The translations under genes were made by a program, and so were the position numbers. This document shows, in pieces, positions 6,692 through 10,643 of a stretch of 10,643 nt of DNA. The stretch is from Marinilabiliaceae bacterium. Its GTDB lineage: Bacteria; Bacteroidota; Bacteroidia; Bacteroidales; Marinilabiliaceae. The stretch is taken from assembly GCA_027010905.1 (NCBI GenBank), contig JALVBA010000108.1, positions 1-10,643 of the forward strand. Reading direction: 5' to 3'. The notes under the pieces were generated by a model that worked only from the letters and a program-made list of their open reading frames with translations, was not told where the DNA came from and did not search any database. Positions within the stretch are counted from its first letter, which is position 1. Each line of letters starts with the position of its first letter.

Positions 6692-6722
6692 TTTACAATA
6701 AAAACAAAACCTTTTACCTTTT
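6692..6722 (+). promoter_or_regulatory. Possible promoter of the chemoreceptor gene
   Basis: TTTA (6692-6695) and TACCTTTT (6715-6722) are separated by exactly 19 nt. Both boxes lack only the final G of the Bacteroidetes consensus. A second candidate box, TATATTTA at 6688-6695, overlaps it. I see no sigma-54 or sigma-28-type promoter. The remainder of the 245-bp gap between fabG and this gene shows no other gene. Confidence 0.3.
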
Positions 6723-6790
6723 TATACCGTATCACACGTGCAGTTATTTAGGTTGTCGCATACAATATTTAGAGAAATAACATTCAGTAG

Positions 6791-8731
6791 ATGAAAATAT
6801 TTCAATTCAAAAAAAGTGTTAGAAACAAATTACTTCTCTACATTTTAGGCTCTATCTCTATTTTATTAGCTATTATATTTTTTAATGCCAGTAATTTTGT
6901 CCGTAAGTTAGTTATCGAAAAAAACATAAATATTGTTGAACGGGAGGTGAAGATTGCTGGTTATGAGATTAGAACTATTCTGTCAACTCAATTGGGTGTT
7001 GCTCGTGGCATTGCTCAGAGCCTGGAAGCCTATAAAACAGTTCCGGCAGATGAGAGACTGGATATTTACAATAACATGATTCGGCGCGTTACAGAAGATA
7101 ATCCGGACTACATTGGTGTGTGGTACTGTTGGGAGTATAGCTTCCTTGACCCTGAATGGGGTGATAAACCAGGGAGACACTCAGTATCTTTTTATCGCAA
7201 AAATGGTGAGATTAAAAAGGATGTTGAAGATCGTGATATGGGAGGTGTAGTAACACGTACCGGTTATCATCGGATAAAAGATTCGAGACAGGAGGCGATG
7301 ATGGAGCCCTATTGGTGTATTTATGATAATACTAAGTCGAGTGAGACAAATGGAGCCGATGCTGAAGATCAGGTGTTGGAAACTACTCTCGCAGTACCAA
7401 TACTTGACAATGGAGAATTTGCCGGATTAGTTGGAGTAGATATGTCGCTGACTATATTCCCAAAATATATGGCTTCAATTGTACCTTTTGAAAATAGTGA
7501 GGCATTTCTTGTCTCAGAGCAGGGAATGATAGCTGGCCATAAGAATTCAGAGCTGCTTGGCAAGTACTTTTCTGAAGAGTATCCGGATATTGAAAAAGAG
7601 TTTGGTTTGAATAAAAAACTTGGTTCACATGAGTCATTCACTTTAGATGCAATGTTTAACAATGAAATGACTCTGTTTTATTTTTATCCATTTTTTATAG
7701 GTAATGCCACCTCGCCATGGTACATAATTATTACTGCGCCTGAAAGGGTTATCAATAAAGAGGCAAATAATATAATCTGGACTATATTGTTGGTTGGCTT
7801 TTTGATAAATCTACTATTAGGAACAGTGTTGTGGTTAATAATAAGTAAAATAACCAAGCCTATAAAGGAGGCTACCATTATTACGCAGGCGATAGAAAAA
7901 GGGGAGTTGTACAAAAATATTGTAACTGCTAAAAATGGAGAGGATGAGCTGCAGGTAATGCAAAGTTCACTTGGCAATATGGTTACAAAACTAACTACTG
8001 TTGTAGACGAGATTCGTGAAAACTCACAAAGAGTGGAGATCTCGTCTCTCGATTTTGAAAATGAAGCTCAAACATTGTCGGAGTCATCTTCCGAGATGGC
8101 ATCATCCACTGAAGAGGTTTCGTCAGCTATTCAGGAGATGACGGCAAATATTCATCAAAACATTGAGAGTACCAAGAGGGCTGAAGAGCTGTCAAATAAG
8201 GCACTGGAAAATGTGGAAAAGAGTAATAACTCAACTAAAAGAATGAATAAGTCGATGAATAAAGTGGCCGAACGAATCTCCATAATTCAATCTATTGCCA
8301 CTCAAACAGATATCCTTGCACTAAATGCGTCTGTTGAGGCTGCCCGGGCAGGAGAGTCGGGTAGGGGATTCTCGGTTGTGGCTACCGAGGTGAAGAAGCT
8401 GGCTGAAAAGAGTAAGGCTGCTGCTGAAGAGATAGAGAAGCTGTCGCGAAAAGCGCTTATGGTTTCGGAGGTGGCAACAACAAACCTCGAAGACCTTGTA
8501 CCCGTTATTAAAGAGACATCCACACTTGTGCAGGAGGTGTCGACGGCAAGCACGGAGCAGAAGTTTGGTATTGAACAAATTTCATCAGCCATTCAGGAGA
8601 TGAATAACGGAACACAAAAAAATGCATCCCAAACCAAAATACTAATGACTAAGTCAGTTGATTTGAACGAGCGTGCATCAAAACTTATAAATATTGTCTC
8701 ATTTTTTAAAACGACAAAAGAGAACGAATAG
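6791..8731 (+). CDS. Methyl-accepting chemotaxis protein with periplasmic dCache-type sensor
   Basis: A 646-residue transmembrane chemoreceptor. TM1 is about 13-34. A periplasmic double-Cache-like sensor spans about 40-325, with W111-Y112, MEPYW (171-175) and GVDMSL (215-220) as landmarks. TM2 is about 328-352. A HAMP linker begins at P357, and the cytoplasmic coiled coil runs from about 410 to 638. The hairpin tip at about 502-527 is nearly canonical (QTDILALNA, SVEAARAGESGRGF; tip E516 and R519) but has Asp at 507 where Asn is usual. Compared from memory with E. coli Tsr, each arm of the coiled coil is one heptad shorter, which points to the 34H length class. The C-terminus lacks a CheR-binding pentapeptide. 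It should signal to CheA/CheW, but neither is in the window. The ligand cannot be deduced; the usual amino-acid-binding motif of dCache_1 is not obvious. ATG at 6791 is the natural start, with MKIFQFKKSVRNK before TM1. Confidence 0.95.
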   Translation: MKIFQFKKSVRNKLLLYILGSISILLAIIFFNASNFVRKLVIEKNINIVEREVKIAGYEIRTILSTQLGVARGIAQSLEAYKTVPADERLDIYNNMIRRVTEDNPDYIGVWYCWEYSFLDPEWGDKPGRHSVSFYRKNGEIKKDVEDRDMGGVVTRTGYHRIKDSRQEAMMEPYWCIYDNTKSSETNGADAEDQVLETTLAVPILDNGEFAGLVGVDMSLTIFPKYMASIVPFENSEAFLVSEQGMIAGHKNSELLGKYFSEEYPDIEKEFGLNKKLGSHESFTLDAMFNNEMTLFYFYPFFIGNATSPWYIIITAPERVINKEANNIIWTILLVGFLINLLLGTVLWLIISKITKPIKEATIITQAIEKGELYKNIVTAKNGEDELQVMQSSLGNMVTKLTTVVDEIRENSQRVEISSLDFENEAQTLSESSSEMASSTEEVSSAIQEMTANIHQNIESTKRAEELSNKALENVEKSNNSTKRMNKSMNKVAERISIIQSIATQTDILALNASVEAARAGESGRGFSVVATEVKKLAEKSKAAAEEIEKLSRKALMVSEVATTNLEDLVPVIKETSTLVQEVSTASTEQKFGIEQISSAIQEMNNGTQKNASQTKILMTKSVDLNERASKLINIVSFFKTTKENE

Positions 8732-8751
8732 AACTACAGTATAGGCGAGTA

Positions 8752-9459
8752 TTACTTTTGAGTAACATCGCCACCACTTGATTTTTTCACACTCTTGTTG
8801 ATAGGGTCGCCAAAGAAGATAATATCACTTCCACTGCTTGCATGAGCATCAATACTTTCCAAAGCATAAACCTTGGCATCAGAGCCGGAAGATGTACTAA
8901 CCTTAACATATTTTGCCGCAAGATCTTCGGCAATAATATCACTACCGCTACCTGCACTGGCAATTAATGAAACAGTTTTTCCTTTTACCTTAATGTCGGA
9001 ACCGGAAGAGGAGGTTATTTTCAACAGTTTTGTATCAACAGTTGCATACATATCGGCACCACTTTTTACAATTAGTTCAAGCGAGTCTGTTTTTATTGCA
9101 TTTTTTGTGTAAACATCTGCTCCTGCTGTACACACGATCTTCTCTATCTGATTAAGAGTTAAATGAACTTTAGGAGTAGTGGTTCTTTTCCATCTAAAAT
9201 GGTTGGATGTGTAGATTCTAAGTTCATGCCCTTTGATTTCGGTAATAATTTTTCCCATAACATCCTTGTTCGCCTCTATTTCAAGAGAAGATTTGCCTGC
9301 CTGTGTCACATACAAATCAATACCTGAACTAACATAAACCTGTGTTATAATATCGGGAATAGGGCGTGACTCTCTGTCTTGTGCAGTAACTGTTGACAGA
9401 ATTGTGGAAGTAGTAAATATTCCATAGATAAATAGTCGAGATAATAACTTTCGTTTCAT
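8752..9459 (-). CDS. Secreted head-GIN domain protein (DUF2807) with repeated GSD/GAD turns
   Basis: A 235-residue protein with a signal peptide (MKRKLLSRLF, hydrophobic core, cleavage near VTA-QD at 26/27). It is therefore periplasmic or outer-surface. The body fits the putative auto-transporter adhesin head-GIN domain (DUF2807, PF10988), a beta-solenoid common in Bacteroidetes whose role is unknown. The family opening is seen at 37-50 (a hydrophobic strand, then SSGIDLYV). The coils are marked by G-[AS]-D turns at 113-115, 134-136, 153-155, 172-174, 192-194 and 210-212, with GGD at 229-231, a spacing of 18-21 residues. Many turns begin SSGSD. The gene converges with the chemoreceptor, 20 bp between stop codons and no terminator hairpin. 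The ATG at 9459 follows an A-rich stretch. No lipobox or C-terminal sorting domain is visible. Confidence 0.9.
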   Translation of the reverse strand: MKRKLLSRLFIYGIFTTSTILSTVTAQDRESRPIPDIITQVYVSSGIDLYVTQAGKSSLEIEANKDVMGKIITEIKGHELRIYTSNHFRWKRTTTPKVHLTLNQIEKIVCTAGADVYTKNAIKTDSLELIVKSGADMYATVDTKLLKITSSSGSDIKVKGKTVSLIASAGSGSDIIAEDLAAKYVKVSTSSGSDAKVYALESIDAHASSGSDIIFFGDPINKSVKKSSGGDVTQK

Positions 9460-9519
9460 GATTTTTTCTTTAAGGTTTATCTGTTAGACGGCTAATCAGC
9501 GGGAAAAGTTACAATTTTG

Positions 9520-9574
9520 GGGTTACAGGGTTACAGCGGAACTTAATTGAAGAAATCGTGGGTTTACAGGGGGT
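9520..9574. repeat. GGGTTACA short repeats
   Basis: GGGTTACA occurs twice in tandem at 9520-9535. A variant with one extra T, GGGTTTACAGGGGG, lies at 9560-9573. The 14-mer GGGTTACAGGGTTA at 9520-9533 also occurs on the opposite strand at 4582-4595, between the DUF6340-like and dacB genes. Together with the rest of 9460-9642 this is the head-GIN upstream region. A TAACTTTT box on the minus strand (9511-9504) could be its -7 element, but no upstream box is visible. Confidence 0.5.
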
Positions 9575-9642
9575 AGTTCAGATGTTTTTTATCATTCTGT
9601 GACTACACTCTCATAATATCCTATAATTTTAGATTAAATAAT

Positions 9643-10245
9643 TTATTTCTCAACTCTTTTATGAAGATTTTCTAATGTTTCAAATGGATGAGATACTACA
9701 AAACTATTGGCTAACCAAGAAGGAATGCTACCTCCCGGATTTCCATGGTATTGATACACCACACTTACACTATTGTCATTATTCTCTTTAAGCTCCCAAT
9801 GCCCCTTTCCACCACTAATACGAACAAGATCTTTATTTTTCTCCACCATATCAGGCTTTGCATTAACAATAATTTTGGCACTTTTACCATCTTCTGATAC
9901 TGTTGCCTCTAGCTCACTAACATTATCCCTGTCGCTTACAGGCCATGGAGTACTAATCTTAACGTAATGAATATTGTGATATCTACTTATCTGCTTAACA
10001 ACCTTCTGTTTGGAAACATCCGGAAATAGTTTGTCATAATTTTCTATATCAAAAATAACATCAAGCACTTTTGTCAACGTTGTGTTTTTTAAAACAGTCT
10101 CTCCTTTGTACTCTTTAAACGATGAGCCTTCAACTGAGCGAACATAAACTTTTATACCATCGTTGTCTTTCTTTAATTCCCAGGATGAGGAGTTTAATGA
10201 TGTTGCAGCGAGCAACATTGTGCTGATAAATAGTAATTTAAACAT
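9643..10245 (-). CDS. Secreted START-domain (lipid-binding fold) protein
   Basis: A 200-residue protein of the START/SRPBCC superfamily. Residues 1-17 form a signal peptide-like segment (MFKLLFISTMLLAATS), so it is probably periplasmic. The START core covers about 22-198. It opens with WELKKDNDGIKVYVR (22-36), followed by FDIENYDKLFPDV (65-77), the hallmark STPWPVSDRDNV (98-109), GGKGHWEL (145-152) and a final helix region, IPSWLANSFVVSHPFETLENL (174-194). START domains bind hydrophobic ligands such as lipids or sterols in a deep pocket; the ligand of these small bacterial versions is unknown. Length is normal for a stand-alone START protein. The nearest promoter-like box is about 135 nt upstream. 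No hairpin terminator is visible between its stop and the head-GIN gene, so read-through into that gene is possible. Confidence 0.92.
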   Translation of the reverse strand: MFKLLFISTMLLAATSLNSSSWELKKDNDGIKVYVRSVEGSSFKEYKGETVLKNTTLTKVLDVIFDIENYDKLFPDVSKQKVVKQISRYHNIHYVKISTPWPVSDRDNVSELEATVSEDGKSAKIIVNAKPDMVEKNKDLVRISGGKGHWELKENNDNSVSVVYQYHGNPGGSIPSWLANSFVVSHPFETLENLHKRVEK

Positions 10246-10430
10246 AATAATAGATTTAAGTTAATTTTTAAATAGTTAATTAATGTTGAGCCCATTAATA
10301 TTGATACAGGTGGTAGTTTGAATTGACTCATAAAGGTGGTAAAACTTGATTCATTAAATAATAGAAACTGAAAAATCTGCTCAAATATAGCAATAAAATT
10401 TAAGATTAATGAAATGAAGAATGAGTGATT
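10246..10430. other. Upstream region of the START gene, no gene seen
   Basis: AT-rich and non-coding on both strands as far as I can read. ATTAATG (10279-10285) and CATTAAT (10293-10299) could pair as a weak 7-bp hairpin in the leader. GGTGGTA occurs at 10309-10315 and again at 10335-10341. If the box at 10382-10389 is the promoter, all of these lie within a roughly 130-nt untranslated leader. I recognise no riboswitch class. Confidence 0.4.
10382..10389 (-). promoter_or_regulatory. Possible -7 box of the START gene
   Basis: TATATTTG on the minus strand is an exact TAnnTTTG match. No TTTG-like box is seen 17-21 nt upstream, so the assignment is tentative. It would give a leader of about 130 nt. 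Confidence 0.35.
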
Positions 10431-10535
10431 TTATGCTCCACCGTTCTCTTTGAGGTATCCCGAATAGAGGAGCGAAACCATCTTTTTCAGATATTTCCTG
10501 TCATGTTGGATTGTTAGAGCATTCCGTTTTATTTT
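10431..10535 (-). pseudogene. Possible degraded C-terminal gene fragment
   Basis: A 34-codon minus-strand frame runs from just after an in-frame TGA (10538-10536) to a TAA at 10433-10431. It has no start codon near its beginning; the only Met is internal. The peptide looks protein-like: KIKRNALTIQHDRKYLKK is followed by a hydrophobic/aromatic stretch (MVSLLYSGYL) and ends KENGGA. This composition suggests the tail of a former gene whose upstream part is lost or frameshifted. The upstream minus strand (to 10643) has stops in all frames and no convincing continuation. I do not recognise the family. It may also be chance. Confidence 0.25.
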
Positions 10536-10603
10536 TCAAGGGTATTAAAATATTATGAATAGCTCTCAGGTACAATACAGGCAGGAGCTAAAAGGGTAGA
10601 TGA

Positions 10604-10643
10604 ATGATGAGTTTTGTAAAAGAGATAATCCTTACTGAAGACT
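10604..10643 (+). CDS. Possible start of a plus-strand gene cut by the window edge
   Basis: Two tandem ATG codons (10604 and 10607) open a frame that stays open to the last base, giving MMSFVKEIILTED. AAAGGG at 10591-10596 lies at a plausible ribosome-binding distance. Only 13 codons are visible, so neither reality nor function can be judged, and no promoter box is seen upstream. Confidence 0.28.
   Translation, partial: MMSFVKEIILTED

Noticed and set aside
6732..6740. CACGTG palindrome upstream of the chemoreceptor as an operator
   Set aside because: A 6-bp palindrome is expected by chance and has no second copy nearby.
8302..8592. Minus-strand open frames inside the chemoreceptor gene
   Set aside because: They are antisense shadows of a clear conserved coiled-coil domain, with no independent start signal or family resemblance.
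1..10643. CRISPR array, tRNA, rRNA, insertion sequence, att site or toxin-antitoxin pair
   Set aside because: I read both strands of all spacers and saw no regularly spaced long repeats, tRNA-like cloverleaf, transposase or terminal inverted repeats.

Overview
The window comes from a member of the Bacteroidetes, most likely the order Bacteroidales. The DNA is AT-rich. Several genes are preceded by boxes that fit the Bacteroidetes promoter (TTTG about 19 nt upstream of TAnnTTTG), and Shine-Dalgarno sites are mostly absent. The protein families point the same way: a phosphoserine phosphatase with a long ACT-domain N-terminus, a head-GIN (DUF2807) protein, a DUF6340-like lipoprotein, a secreted START-domain protein and a Bacteroidales-type FabG. 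A full-length chemoreceptor suggests a free-living, possibly motile lineage (Marinilabiliales-like) rather than a typical gut Bacteroides; that placement is inference.

Layout, left to right. The last 26 codons of an OmpA-type peptidoglycan-binding protein (+) converge on an orphan receiver-domain response regulator (-), with a hairpin terminator between them. A divergent CPBP-family membrane protease (+) follows. Next is a 184-bp intergenic patch holding a degenerate 7-nt tandem array and a short palindrome. Three minus-strand genes come next: DUF6340-like lipoprotein, then a PBP4-type D-Ala-D-Ala carboxypeptidase 29 bp downstream (probable operon), then serB, which has its own promoter-like box. 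fabG (-) has a strong terminator that abuts the promoter of the lipoprotein gene. Divergent from fabG is a 646-residue methyl-accepting chemotaxis protein (+). It converges, with only 20 bp between stop codons, on a head-GIN protein (-). A secreted START-domain protein (-) follows, then about 400 bp with little coding signal. That last stretch has a possible degraded reading frame and a possible start of a plus-strand gene at the right edge.

Functionally this is a mixed housekeeping region. Envelope functions dominate: OmpA tail, PBP4, lipoprotein, secreted head-GIN and START proteins, and the CPBP protease. The rest covers serine biosynthesis (serB), fatty-acid synthesis (fabG) and two unlinked signalling proteins (receiver and chemoreceptor). 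I see no phage, insertion sequence, CRISPR array, toxin-antitoxin pair or defence island, and no convincing new system. The most interesting leads are the lipoprotein-PBP4 pair, the isolated chemoreceptor, the periodic GSD solenoid of the head-GIN protein, the intergenic short repeats, and the relic-like frame near the right end.
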